This document shows positions 8,788 to 18,900 of a stretch of 47,237 bases of DNA, one piece after another. Below the pieces are notes generated by a model, which saw only the letters and a program-made list of their open reading frames with translations, did not search any database and was not told the DNA's origin. The position numbers and the translations under genes are program-made. This DNA is from Solibacteraceae bacterium (GTDB lineage: Bacteria > Acidobacteriota > Terriglobia > Bryobacterales > Bryobacteraceae): NCBI GenBank assembly GCA_021324015.1, contig JAJPJX010000104.1, positions 1 to 47,237 on the forward strand, written 5' to 3'. How positions within the stretch are numbered: position 1 is the first letter of the stretch; each line of letters opens with the position of its first letter.

Positions 8788-11741
8788 GATAAGGGCACCG
8801 TCACTTCTACTTGCGTGCCGCGGCCCGGCGCACTGTGCAAATGCAGTTCTCCGCCCAGCCGCTCGGCGCGTTCCCGCATGCCCAACAGGCCGAAGTGCCC
8901 GTCCAGGGCGGAAAAGGCATCTTGCTGCTCGAAGCCCGCTCCGTCGTCCTCCACGCGCATACTGAGAAGGCGCGGATGAATCTCCAGCCCGATTTGAATT
9001 CGCTGGGCACGGGCGTGCTTCATGGCATTGGTCACGGCCTCCTGGGCGATGCGCAGCAGGTGCTGCTCCATCTCGTGCGGCAGGGGCCGCGCCTCTCCCG
9101 TGACCGCCACTTTCACTTCCACCGCTGAACCCGCGGTCCACTGCCGGGCCACGCTGGAGAGCGCTTCGGGAAGGCCGAGCTCATCCAGGGCTGAATCGCG
9201 CAAGTCTACCACGGACCGGCGCGCCTCCGTCAGGCTGTGCCGCGCCATCCGGCGGGCCAGTTCGAGGTGCCGCTGCGCGCTCTCCGGCGCCGACCGCAGG
9301 GCCATGGCTACCGCGTCCAGTTGCGAGGAGATCCCCACAAAACCCTGCGCCAGAGTGTCGTTGATCTCCCGCGCCAGGCGGGCACGCTCTTCCAGCACCA
9401 GCGCGAACCGGCCCCGGATCTGCCGCAGCCGCAACTGGTAGAGCGCCCATCCGCCGGCCACCAGCAGTGCGGCGCACACCCACAAAAACCAGGCTGTTTC
9501 ATAGAATTGCGGCAGCAGTTCAAACTCGTAGGAGGTCTCGCTCCATGGTCCGCCCAGCAGGCCAGCGCGCACGCGGAACCGGTAGCGGCCGTGCCTAAGG
9601 CTGTTGTAATTGATCACTCGCCGCGTGCCTGCGCTCACCCAGTCGCGGTCCAGGCCATCCAGCCTGTATTCGTAGCGCAACTGCTCGGGAGCACTGAGAT
9701 GGATCGCCGTGTAGTGAAATTGCAGCCGGCCACTGCCCGGCGCAAGCCTGCCCGGCTTGCTGAAGTCCAGCGACTCGCCCAGCGAGGAAACATCCACCAG
9801 GTGCACCTCCGGTTGAGGCGGGGCACTGACCGGCTCTTTCGGATCCAACACCGCCAGCCCGAAACTGGTGGGAAACCACAGCCTGCCATCCGCGCTCCGG
9901 GCGCCTCCTCCGCTGGTGGGGTATCCGGGCGAGCACTGCGCGCTGCGCAACCCGTCCTCCACGCCGTAGTTGACCGGGGTGAGAACGCTGATCCGGTTCG
10001 CCTCCAACTCCCGCAACTGCATTTTGCGGAGCCGGCAAATGCCGCGTGTGGTGCTGAGCCACAGCGATCCGCGCCCGTCGTCCATGACGTGCGAGATGTT
10101 GTCGCTGAGCAAACCCTGCCGGGCGGTAAAGCTCCGGAAGCGCCCGCCGGCGAACCGGTTGAGCCCGCCGTCAAAAGTGCCCACCCAGAGCGTGCCGTCC
10201 CGGTCCTCTTCAAGAGAGCGGATCTGGTCGCTGGAAAGCCCGTCCGCGGTGGTGTAGAGCCGGGCCTTCCCGTTCTCGAGATGCCACAAACCCTTGCCGT
10301 ACGTGCCGGCCCACAGGCTTCCGTCCCGCGATGCGCACAGAACCACCACGGCAGCATTCAGCACCGCGCCGCCCGGGATCACCGTGCGCCAGGCGCCATC
10401 CGATAACTCTTCCAGACCCGCCGGCGTCGCCGCCCAAATTCGCCCCTGCCCGTCTTCCCAGGCGTCAAAGATGATCGTCCGGCCCAGCGGGTCCGGGATC
10501 CGGTAGTTCGAGAAGCGCCCGCTGCGCATGCGGCTAAGGCCTTCCCGCGTGCTGATCAACAGGTCCCCGCCCGGACTCTCGCGGATGGAGAAAATCTCGT
10601 TGCTCGGCAGTCCCTGCGTGCGCGTATAGACCCTGTGCCTGCCCTGCTCGAAAAGCATCAGGCCGCTGTCATGAAAGCCGATCCAGATGCGGCCCGCGCG
10701 ATCCTGATATACCGTGGTGGGCTCATCGGAGGGCAGTCCTTCCGCGCGGGTATACATGGTGAAGACATCGTCCCGGAACCGGTTCAAGCCGCTGTTCATC
10801 CCCACCCAAAGGTTTCCTTCGCGGTCCTCGTAGATGCTCCGCACCCAATCCCGGTCGCGATTGCTGCCGATCTCCGGCGTCACAAAGCGCCCGCTCCTGA
10901 GCCGGCTCAGCCCCCCGTTGGTGCCTGCCCAAAGATTGCCGTCGCGATCTTCCCAGAACGCCCGCACCAGCGGGTCCGGCAGGCCGTCGCGCGCGTCATA
11001 GCGGCGCAACTTGCCGTTTGGGGTAAGCGTCATGAGCCCCTTGCTGCCCGCTACCCAAAGGACACCCTGCCGGTCGCGCAGCAGCCCGGTCACGATGTCG
11101 CCCTCCATGTCGGACGCTGGAATCACCGGAACGAATTTCCCGCCGGTCTGCCGCACCACCCCTCCGTAACCAGCTACCCAAATATTGTTCTCGCGATCCT
11201 CATACACTGCGCGCACGGTCTGGAGAGGCGCCGTATCCTGCGCGCTGTAGCGCGTGAACCTGCCGTCGGCGAACCGGCACAGCAGCACGTCGGCCACAAT
11301 CCACACCCGGTTGGCATGATCCACCATCAGGGCGTTGATGACGTTGTCCGGCAGGCCGTCTTTCGTGGTATAGGTGATGAACCGCTTGTTCCGGTAGTGC
11401 GCCAAACCGTTCGGCGTGCCGATCCACAGGCTCCCGTCCTTCGCTGCGGCAAGTGCCGTGATGGAATTGCTGGGAAGTTCACCGCTGTCCTTGTGAAACA
11501 CGGTGAACTCATAGCCGTCGAACCGCGCCAGCCCTTCGTCGGTCCCCAACCAAAGGTATCCATCCGACGTTTGCGCGATCGCCCGGATCATGTCCTGCGG
11601 CAACCCTTGTGCCTGCCGCCATACGGTTCGGGTGTATTGCGTCAGGGTCTTATGCGGATCCAGCGCGTACGCCCCCGGCCGCGCAGCGATGGCGCACACC
11701 ACGAGCGCTTCGATCGCTCGCTTTCTCCACCGCGCCCACAC
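8784..11741 (-). CDS. Two-component sensor kinase, reg_prop/Y_Y_Y sensor, HisKA_3-like, H-box His replaced by Asn
   Basis: A 985-residue membrane sensor. A GTG start precedes a short signal/anchor region; next come about a dozen two-component-propeller (reg_prop) repeats such as DGYLWLGTDEGLARFDG, DGSLWIGTPNGL and DGNLWAGTNGGLSR over residues 40-640. A Y_Y_Y domain (about 680-720, LRYEYRLDGLDRDWV) and one membrane helix (about 745-765) follow. The dimerisation segment reads ERARLAREINDTLAQGFVGI, where HisKA_3 proteins have His; residue 794 is Asn (codon AAC at 9362-9360). The ATPase domain keeps the N box (QEAVTNAMKHA), G1 (EDDGAGF) and G2 (GHFGLLGMRERA). So the sensor and nucleotide site look intact, while the phospho-acceptor appears lost. 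It is coupled to the response regulator by a 4-nt overlap. Confidence 0.92.
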   Translation of the reverse strand: MWARWRKRAIEALVVCAIAARPGAYALDPHKTLTQYTRTVWRQAQGLPQDMIRAIAQTSDGYLWLGTDEGLARFDGYEFTVFHKDSGELPSNSITALAAAKDGSLWIGTPNGLAHYRNKRFITYTTKDGLPDNVINALMVDHANRVWIVADVLLCRFADGRFTRYSAQDTAPLQTVRAVYEDRENNIWVAGYGGVVRQTGGKFVPVIPASDMEGDIVTGLLRDRQGVLWVAGSKGLMTLTPNGKLRRYDARDGLPDPLVRAFWEDRDGNLWAGTNGGLSRLRSGRFVTPEIGSNRDRDWVRSIYEDREGNLWVGMNSGLNRFRDDVFTMYTRAEGLPSDEPTTVYQDRAGRIWIGFHDSGLMLFEQGRHRVYTRTQGLPSNEIFSIRESPGGDLLISTREGLSRMRSGRFSNYRIPDPLGRTIIFDAWEDGQGRIWAATPAGLEELSDGAWRTVIPGGAVLNAAVVVLCASRDGSLWAGTYGKGLWHLENGKARLYTTADGLSSDQIRSLEEDRDGTLWVGTFDGGLNRFAGGRFRSFTARQGLLSDNISHVMDDGRGSLWLSTTRGICRLRKMQLRELEANRISVLTPVNYGVEDGLRSAQCSPGYPTSGGGARSADGRLWFPTSFGLAVLDPKEPVSAPPQPEVHLVDVSSLGESLDFSKPGRLAPGSGRLQFHYTAIHLSAPEQLRYEYRLDGLDRDWVSAGTRRVINYNSLRHGRYRFRVRAGLLGGPWSETSYEFELLPQFYETAWFLWVCAALLVAGGWALYQLRLRQIRGRFALVLEERARLAREINDTLAQGFVGISSQLDAVAMALRSAPESAQRHLELARRMARHSLTEARRSVVDLRDSALDELGLPEALSSVARQWTAGSAVEVKVAVTGEARPLPHEMEQHLLRIAQEAVTNAMKHARAQRIQIGLEIHPRLLSMRVEDDGAGFEQQDAFSALDGHFGLLGMRERAERLGGELHLHSAPGRGTQVEVTVPLS

Positions 11742-11838
11742 GCTTCAGTTTACCCGATCGCTCACGGCGCCTTTCGAACGTGCCAAATCGCACGCAACAA
11801 TGGCACTTTTTCGCCCAATTCCGATCCTCCTCGGGAAA

Positions 11839-11850
11839 TTACCCGGGTAA
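11839..11850. promoter_or_regulatory. Palindrome TTACCCGGGTAA upstream of the sensor kinase
   Basis: A perfect 12-bp palindrome about 98 bp upstream of the kinase start, in the 321-bp divergent region (11742-12062) between the kinase and the sulfatase-like gene. Related half-sites (TTTACC) occur at about 11751 and 11893, and a second 10-bp palindrome, ATACATGTAT, lies at 11916-11925. I see no convincing sigma-70 pair in this region. The palindromes are candidate operators only; the rest of the gap shows nothing recognisable. Confidence 0.3.
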
Positions 11851-12062
11851 CAAACAGCGCTCGCTTGGGCTAAAAGAATATTAGCTACAGGGTTTACCGC
11901 GCTCTTTCGGTGTAAATACATGTATACCGACCCCGGGTCTGGTCTGTTTTTTGTGCAGTTGATTTCGGTAGGAGTGCTCACAGCGGCATACCGCCTCCGT
12001 CGAGTTTTCGCAGCCCTCTTTTCCCGCCTGCAGGGAAATCGCGTGGACCCCAGGCCCTGAGC

Positions 12063-13664
12063 GTGACGCATTCCTACGGTGAAGGCCTCCTGCGCCGTGT
12101 CTGCGTCAGCGCTTCTTTCGCCTTCTGCTGCTTCATCAACACCTGGGTGGAACTGGCTCAAGGTTCAGGGACCTACTACGCGCGCTATCATCCCCTGCGA
12201 GTGGTCGTGATTCCTGTACTGGCATGGCAGGCGCTCATCCTGTCCGCCTTGCTCCTGGGCTGGGAATTTCTCAGCCGGCGGCCCTTCCGGGACTTCCGGT
12301 ATCTCCACAAGTTGATGCTGCTTGCCTGCCTCTGGCCTCTGGGAAGCCTGGCCGCTATTCTGGGGCGGGTTGTTCCATTCAATATCGAGCCGCTGGTGAA
12401 CAGCCGGTGGTTCTGGCCAATGACGCTGCTTTGCGCCCTGCCGGTTGCCGCAGGCGCGCTCTGGCGGCCCCTCGCCGCCTTCCGGTTCCTGCGCGGAGCC
12501 TTCCTGTACGCTGTTCCGGTGTTCGCCTTCATCGCTCTCAGCACTGCCTGGAAAATGCTGGTCATGTGGCCGCCAGCAACCTACGAGGATGGGACCTTCG
12601 CCGCGCCCAGGCCGGCGCGCGACGGGGTGCGTATGGTCTGGATCGTGTTCGACGGTTTCAGCCGCGAGATCGCCTTCACCAACCGCCCCGCTGCGGTGCA
12701 ACTGCCGAACCTGGACCGCCTGCGCGCCGAGAGTTTCTGCGCCCTGGCCGCCTCGTCCCCAGCCGATTTCACGCGTCTCTCCATGCCGTCACTGGTCCTG
12801 GGACGGCGCATCACAAGCGCACGCGAGAGCGGGCCGGCGGATCTCTCTCTGACCGCGGAGAGCGGAGGCGCGCCGTTTGCCTGGAGTCAGGCCCCGAATG
12901 TTTTTGACGACGCGAGGGCACTCGGCGCCGCCTCGGCATTGGTCGGCTGGTATCATCCCTACGGCCGCGTGCTGGCCCACAGCCTCACCTTCTGTGCCTG
13001 GACACCGGAATGGCTGTTCCCGGGAATCGAAGAACCTTTTCAGCCCGAACCTCTCCCCGCTGCCATGCTGCGGCGCCTCAGCCTGCAAGTTTCCGCGCTT
13101 CCCCTGCTAGGTCACTTTGCACCGCTGTCCCCCAGCCTTCCGCACCGCGAGCAAAAGCGGAAACAATTTCTCTACCTGATGCAGAATGCCCGCCGTGTGG
13201 CGGCCGACCCCGCGTTCGGACTGGTGCTTGTGCACCTGCCCGTGCCGCATCCGCCGGGCATCTACAGCCGCGCATTGGGCACATACACCAGCACCGCTCC
13301 AAGCAACTACCTGGACAATCTGGCGCTGGCGGACCTCGCCTTGGGAGAAATCCGGCAGGCGATTGAGCAGGCCACCCTTTGGGATCGCACGGCCCTGCTC
13401 GTCAGCGCCGATCACGGCTGGCGCACGCATCTTTGGCGCGGCAGGCCCGGGTGGACTGCCGAGGAAGAGGCCGTGGCCGGCCCCCTGAATCCTTTGGCCG
13501 TGCCCTTCCTGGTCCACTTGCCGGGGGGACGCTCCACCCAGGACTGCAGCCTGCCGTTCAATACCGTGATCAGCCGGCCCCTCATCATGGATATCCTCCG
13601 TGGGCGGATCACCGCCCCGGAGCAGATCCCCGCCTGGTTGGCCAGCCGCGCGCTGCCCCGCTGA
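12063..13664 (+). CDS. Membrane-anchored sulfatase/alkaline-phosphatase-like protein
   Basis: A 533-residue protein with five predicted membrane helices (about 12-30, 46-70, 83-101, 116-134 and 142-163) followed by an extracytoplasmic alkaline-phosphatase-superfamily domain (sulfatase-like, PF00884). Metal-site motifs are visible: VWIVFDGFSRE with D197, and LVSADHGW with D450-H451 near the end. The segment DFTRLSMPSLVLG (about 236-247) occupies the place of the catalytic Ser/Thr, but the classical sulfatase C/S-x-P-x-R motif is not present. The architecture resembles phosphoglycerol- or phosphoethanolamine-transferase relatives, so envelope modification is plausible but unproven. The start is a GTG at 12063 with no clear ribosome-binding site. 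It ends 4 bp from the convergent radical SAM gene. Confidence 0.75.
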   Translation: MTHSYGEGLLRRVCVSASFAFCCFINTWVELAQGSGTYYARYHPLRVVVIPVLAWQALILSALLLGWEFLSRRPFRDFRYLHKLMLLACLWPLGSLAAILGRVVPFNIEPLVNSRWFWPMTLLCALPVAAGALWRPLAAFRFLRGAFLYAVPVFAFIALSTAWKMLVMWPPATYEDGTFAAPRPARDGVRMVWIVFDGFSREIAFTNRPAAVQLPNLDRLRAESFCALAASSPADFTRLSMPSLVLGRRITSARESGPADLSLTAESGGAPFAWSQAPNVFDDARALGAASALVGWYHPYGRVLAHSLTFCAWTPEWLFPGIEEPFQPEPLPAAMLRRLSLQVSALPLLGHFAPLSPSLPHREQKRKQFLYLMQNARRVAADPAFGLVLVHLPVPHPPGIYSRALGTYTSTAPSNYLDNLALADLALGEIRQAIEQATLWDRTALLVSADHGWRTHLWRGRPGWTAEEEAVAGPLNPLAVPFLVHLPGGRSTQDCSLPFNTVISRPLIMDILRGRITAPEQIPAWLASRALPR

Positions 13665-13668
13665 ATCC

Positions 13669-14667
13669 CTACGTGTTCCAGGAGAAAAATCCGCTAACGT
13701 TCTCCCACAAAAGCTGCGGGAAGCTTTTGTCCAGATACGAGCGGATCGAAACGTAGCACTGGTCGCAGTTGTTCGCCGCTGTGAACTCGCGGATCAGGCG
13801 CGTCCGGTCCTCCAACGCATATCTATGGAACTGCATCGAGCATGGCTGTAGCGCGCCGTCGCTGGTCACAACCAGAAACCGCAAACCGGCCTTGCACCCG
13901 GGAGTGCCTCCGTCTTCGAAGTAGCGCCGGGTGGCTTCCAGCGTGCTCGGTGCATTGACGATCCAGTGGCTCCGGTCCCGCAATGCCTCGACCCGCGCAA
14001 GCGCGGCCCGTAGTTCCGCCAGTTGTCCGGGCGTCTGAAGAAGCAGATCCCTGCACCCCGTCCGGCGGGCCGAATAGGCGCTGTAGCACAGGTTGACTCC
14101 CCATTGGCGCGCTTTGTCCGCAATCGCCACGATCTCTCCAAGATTGGTGCTGGTAATGCAACTATTCAGCACAATGTCGTCATGCCCCAGCGCGGCGAGG
14201 CGGGGCACGAGGGACTCAAGGTGCGCGAAGAGCCCCGGATGGACGCGGAAGTCATCGTGGCGCTCGTCGGGAAAGTCCAGGCTCACCGAAAACTGGTCTA
14301 CGCCGGCGGCGCGCAAGTCCAGATAGCGCCGCTCCGTCATCAACGACCAGTTGGAGACCAGAATCGTATACGGAACTCCCGGCCCTTGTTTGATGTTCCG
14401 GACAATCTCCGCCACGTCGTCGCGCAAGAGGGGCTCTCCCCCGGAAATCTGCACCACACAAGGACGCAGCGTCTCGGTGAACCGCCGGTAATCGGCTGGC
14501 TTCAGATCGCGAGAGTCGTCGCGCGGCCCGCCGTGGTCGCAATGCCGGCAATAGCAGGTGCACGAATTCGTGACCTCGAACGAGACTACGATGGGGTGCC
14601 CGGTGACCCAATTTCGGGCCCCCCGCCCAATGATTCGCACCGAATCCGCCAGGGGAACCTTCCGCAT
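13669..14667 (-). CDS. Radical SAM protein with SPASM-like C-terminus
   Basis: A 332-residue radical SAM enzyme. The cluster-binding C36-x3-C40-x2-C43 lies in TNSCTCYCRHCDHG; VVQISGGEPLLRDD is the GGE motif used for SAM binding, and LVSNWSLM plus VDQFSVSLDFPDERHDDFR match the barrel core. The C-terminal part has extra cysteines (PGCKAGLRF, LQPCSMQFH, NNCDQCYVS), as in SPASM/twitch proteins that hold auxiliary Fe-S clusters. The substrate is unknown. No precursor peptide gene is seen nearby, so a peptide-maturation role is not supported by context. ATG 14667 has no ribosome-binding site, but a TACCAT box lies 10 nt upstream (14678-14683), so a very short leader is possible. Confidence 0.88.
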   Translation of the reverse strand: MRKVPLADSVRIIGRGARNWVTGHPIVVSFEVTNSCTCYCRHCDHGGPRDDSRDLKPADYRRFTETLRPCVVQISGGEPLLRDDVAEIVRNIKQGPGVPYTILVSNWSLMTERRYLDLRAAGVDQFSVSLDFPDERHDDFRVHPGLFAHLESLVPRLAALGHDDIVLNSCITSTNLGEIVAIADKARQWGVNLCYSAYSARRTGCRDLLLQTPGQLAELRAALARVEALRDRSHWIVNAPSTLEATRRYFEDGGTPGCKAGLRFLVVTSDGALQPCSMQFHRYALEDRTRLIREFTAANNCDQCYVSIRSYLDKSFPQLLWENVSGFFSWNT

Positions 14668-14765
14668 GCTCGATGCGATGGTAGCAACCAGCGCAGCGGA
14701 ATTGCAAGGATGAAATCAGAGATCCGGAGCCGGAACCCGGTTCTGCGCACCCGGCTCCAGGTCGA

Positions 14766-15920
14766 TTACCGGACTGCCAGAAACTGCACGCACACCGGCA
14801 TGCCGACCTGCAGCACCTGTCCGGTCGGCGTCAGTTTGCCGGTACGCTTGTCGATTCGAAACACCACCACGGTATCCGAATCCTGGTTTCCGGCCAGCAG
14901 ATACGAGCCGGTCGGATCGATTCCGAATCCCCGCGGGGTCTTCCCCTGTGTGGAGGCGTATTCGACGGGCGTCAACGTGCCCTTCTTACTATCCACGGAA
15001 AATACCGCAAGGCTGTTATGCCCGCGGTTGGAACTGTACACGAACCGGCCGTTGGGGTGCACGGCGATCTCGGCGCCCGTATTGCCGGTAGCGTCCGCGC
15101 CCTGCGGCAGGTCAGAAATAGTCTGTAGGGCGGTCAGCGCCCCTCGCGCGGCATCCCACGCAAAAGCCGTCGTGCTGTACTGCATCTCGTTCACCACGTA
15201 CGCGAACTTGCCGTTCGGAGCAAACGCCAGGTGGCGCGGTCCCGCCCCCGGCGGCACTTTGCCGTACGGCGGATCGTTGGGTGTCAGCGACGCTTTGGCC
15301 GCATCCAGCTTATAGATCAGCACCTCGTCCAGCCCCAGGTCGTTTACCAGAACAAAGCGGTTGTCCGGAGAAACCGTGGTGCAGTGAGCGTGCGGGCCCT
15401 GCTGCCGCTTGGAATCGGGGCCGGAGCCCTGATGCTGAATGAAGCTCGACGCTTCGCCCAGGCTGCCGTCCTCGTGAATCGGAAAAGCCGTAGTACTGCC
15501 GCTGTTGTAATTGGCAGCCACCAGCACCTTGCCCGTGTGGTCCACAGCCAGGTGGCACGGCCCGCTGCCTTTGGTCGAGACCGTGTTTAGCGCCGTCAGT
15601 TTGCCCGTCGCCCGGTCGATGGAGAACGCGGACACCGAACCGCCGCGCCGGCCCTGGGAGCCGCTCTCCGTCACCGCGTACAGATACTTTCCACTTGGGT
15701 GCAGAGTCACCCAGGACGGATTGCCGATCTCCCCCGCCAACTGAAACTCGTCTACTTTCCCGGTGGCGGTGTTCAGCCGGGAGACATAGATGCCTTTGCT
15801 CTTGTCCCTGGTGTACGTGCCCACGTACACGAAGTACTCGGCGGCGCGCGCCCGGACGGGCAATAACGGCAGAACACACAACGCGGCCAAAAGTAGAGAA
15901 AACGGACGAAATCTCTTCAT
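14766..15920 (-). CDS. Lactonase family protein, seven-bladed beta-propeller (YbhE/Pgl-like)
   Basis: A 384-residue exported beta-propeller of the 6-phosphogluconolactonase-like family (PF10282). After a signal peptide (KRFRPFSLLLAALCVLPLLPVRARAA) comes EYFVYVGTYTRDKSKGIYVSRLN, the typical first blade. Later blades show NPSWVTLHPSGKYLYAVTE, GPCHLAVDHTGKVLVAANYNSG, GPHAHCTTVSPDNRFVLVNDLGLD and PRHLAFAPNGKFAYVVNE, all family hallmarks. ATG 15920 gives a clean signal peptide; an in-frame start at 15956 would add 12 residues and lie against the receptor stop. Exported members of this family are widespread in Acidobacteriota and their substrate is often unknown, so the phosphogluconolactonase reaction is not assured. 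It follows the TonB/Oar receptor by 40 bp, probably in one transcript. Confidence 0.88.
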   Translation of the reverse strand: MKRFRPFSLLLAALCVLPLLPVRARAAEYFVYVGTYTRDKSKGIYVSRLNTATGKVDEFQLAGEIGNPSWVTLHPSGKYLYAVTESGSQGRRGGSVSAFSIDRATGKLTALNTVSTKGSGPCHLAVDHTGKVLVAANYNSGSTTAFPIHEDGSLGEASSFIQHQGSGPDSKRQQGPHAHCTTVSPDNRFVLVNDLGLDEVLIYKLDAAKASLTPNDPPYGKVPPGAGPRHLAFAPNGKFAYVVNEMQYSTTAFAWDAARGALTALQTISDLPQGADATGNTGAEIAVHPNGRFVYSSNRGHNSLAVFSVDSKKGTLTPVEYASTQGKTPRGFGIDPTGSYLLAGNQDSDTVVVFRIDKRTGKLTPTGQVLQVGMPVCVQFLAVR

Positions 15921-15960
15921 GCGTTCATGAAACCTCAACCGCGCCGTTCCGCGCAAGTCC

Positions 15961-18900
15961 TCAGAACAGGAATTTCAGCGCGAATTGTAGAATGCGCGGG
16001 TTTCCCGCCGCCGTGATCCGCCCTATCGAGGCCGCGTTGAGGTTCGCCGAAGGCTGGCTGAAGTTCACGTTGTTGAACACGTTGAAGAACTCGGCCCGGA
16101 ATTGCGTGGAAAAACGCTCCGCGATCTTGAAGTTCTTCAGCAGCCCGAGGTCGGTGTCGAACAGACCGGGTCCCCACAGTATGTTCTTCCCCGAAGTGCC
16201 GAACGTGCCTAACGCGTTCTTGGCGAATGCCGAGAAGTTGAAGTACTGCGCCACTAATTGGCCGTGGGCCCGGTTTGGATCCAGCGCCGCCACACCGCCG
16301 AGGTAATCCGCCCGGTCCTGGCCAACGCCGCTGAGCGAGTTGTCCACGCCGCTGGTGACCGAGAAAGGAAAGCCCGATCGCCAGGAAGCGATCGAGGTCA
16401 GCTCCCAGCCATTCAATAGCCGGTCGGCCAGACCGTGGATAGGCGCGTTCGGGATCTGCCAGAGGCCCGAGAAGTTGAAAACCCGCGGCACATCGTCATT
16501 GGAGATCCCGTAGTCGAACCGCCGATTGAGAGGATTGGTCGTGCCCGAACTGCCGAAATCGTCGATCATCTTCGACCAGGTATAGTTGGCCAGAACGGTA
16601 AAGCTCTGCCCGAAGCGCTTCTCGATATTCAGCCGCACGGATTCGTAATGCGAGTTGTTGTCGGAGGAAAACAGCCCGACACTGCCGAAGTTCGGGTTGA
16701 TGCGGCGCGATTGCGTATTGGAAGTCGTCGAGGCGCCCGGAATGTAGATCGCCGGGTTTTGCTCCCGGAAACCGAGCGCTCCGCTTGCCAGGTAGGTACC
16801 CTTGTTCCCGGCGTAGGCTGCCCGCACCACCCAGTCTTTGGCAAGCTGCCGCTCCAGCGTCAGGTTCCAGGTCGCCAGTTCCGGCTCGTGCCAGTTGTGC
16901 TGAATGTAGCCATAGACCGAGACCGGCAGGGTGAACGTTACGTCCGACTTAGGCAGAGTTGGCCCGTATTGCGCCGGGAAAGGATTGGGAATGCCGATGC
17001 TGGAGAAAGGGTCCGCAAAGTTGATCCGCCCGGAATAGTCGAAGCGCGGCCCGAACGGCGCCGTGTCCACCAGGCCGTTCGAATCGTGATTCCCGAACGG
17101 AGTGTAGAAGATCCCCGCCCCGCCGCGGATCACGGTCTTGCCGTCCGAACCCAGCCGGTATGCAAAGCCGAGCCGCGGTGCGAAATTCGCGGTATTTGCC
17201 AGCGAGCCGGTTTGTGCCGGGCAGCCGGCATCATGATTGGGTCCGCCGAAGATCAGGCCCACTGGGGCGTTCGGGAACCGCTGCGACTTGGCGCCGGGTT
17301 GATAGCACACCACCTTTCCGTTGAGCTCCGTGAACGGAAAATACGGATCCCAGCGTAAGCCCACCTCGAGTTTCAGCTTCGGGGTGACTCGGATGTTGTC
17401 CTGCGCGTAGAGGCTCCACAACGTGCCCGCGATATTCTTGAACTCGCCGCCGCCCTGCAGAAAGCGCGAGGCGTTCCCCAGCAGGAAGTCCGAAAGGTCG
17501 CTGCCGGAAAACTGTCCGGCGAACGTGAATTGCCCGGACATGGTGTAGGTATTCACCAGATTGTTGGTCACCCGCACCGCCTCCCCGCCGAAATGAAACT
17601 CATGCACGCCATGCTGCTTGGTCACATCCTCGCGAATCGTGTAGTCGCCGCGGTCGAAGTCGCCCAGATGGTTCGTGGAGATGCCGAAGAAGCCGGAAAC
17701 GCTCACCACCAGCTCTGGCGGAGTCGGCGCGGCGACTTGGATCCCGGCCGCCGGAAACCCGTACGGGGCGCCGGAGCGCGATCCGCCGGTTTGCGAGTCC
17801 CATCCGAACCAGGTATTGAAGAGCAGCGTGGGGGAGTGGGTGTACGTGTCGTTCAGCGCCAGGTTCTTGATCTGCACGTAGTTCCCGCTGTTGTCGGCGG
17901 CGATGATGTTGGTCTTGGCAATGTTGATGTCCGGCGGCTCGTTGAAACGCGTCCAGAAATAGCTGCCGCTCAACTGGTTCTTCCCGTGAATGTGGTCCAT
18001 CTTGATCATGTATTGATCGTCGTTCTGGACCAGGCCCGGGCCCGTGTAGGTGAGCTGGTTGCCGGGACCATTGGGGAGCGGCATGGAATTCAGGAAGTAT
18101 TGCGCCGGAGCGCTGAACATACTCATGGGGATCTGGTTGTTCGGAAATGGAATGCCCGTCACGGGATCTTTCACGGTGATACCCGAACCCGCGAAGTTCC
18201 CCGCCCGCTGTGCCGCCGTGGGCACAAAGGTCACGCTGCCCGCCGCCGCGCTGCGGATGCGCGTGCCCTGGTAGGTTCCAAAATAAAAAAGCTTGTCCTT
18301 GAGAATCGGGCCGCCGATGCTGCCGCCGAATTGATTTCGCTTCAAGGTGTCCTGGCGCGGGGCGAAGAAGTTGCGCGCGTTCATATCGCCGTTCCGCACA
18401 AACTCGAACGCGTCTCCGTGCACTTGGTTGGTGCCGGACTTGGTCACGATGTTGACCACCGCCCCCGCGCCGATCCCATACTGGGCCGACAGGTTGTCGG
18501 TTTGTACATTGAACTCCTGCACAGCGTCCGGGTTCGGGAAGGGTAGGTTCGTATTGACATACGTGTCATTGTGGCCCGCCCCGTCCATCTGGAAGTTGAC
18601 CGAACGCGGCCCGCCGCCGTTCACGTTGCCGTCCTGCTCTCCCGGGTACACGCCGCCCTGGCAGTTCACCAGGCAGTACTTTCCGGTCTCATTCACCGTG
18701 CCGGCCGAGAGAAACAGCAGCGCCTGCGGCTGCCGTCCGTCCAGCGGCAGTTCCAGAATCCGTTTCTGATCCACCAGTTGACCCACGGTGCCGGTCTGCG
18801 TGCTGACCAGTTCAGCATCCGCAGAAACGGTGACCTCCTGCGTCAGGTCTCCGACCTGCAGCCGCACCGGAACGTTGGCTGCCTGCGCCAGCACCAGCGT

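Noticed and set aside
12224-12907. Alternative plus-strand frame within the sulfatase-like gene
   Set aside because: It is a shadow in the +2 frame; the annotated frame has membrane helices and metal-site motifs.
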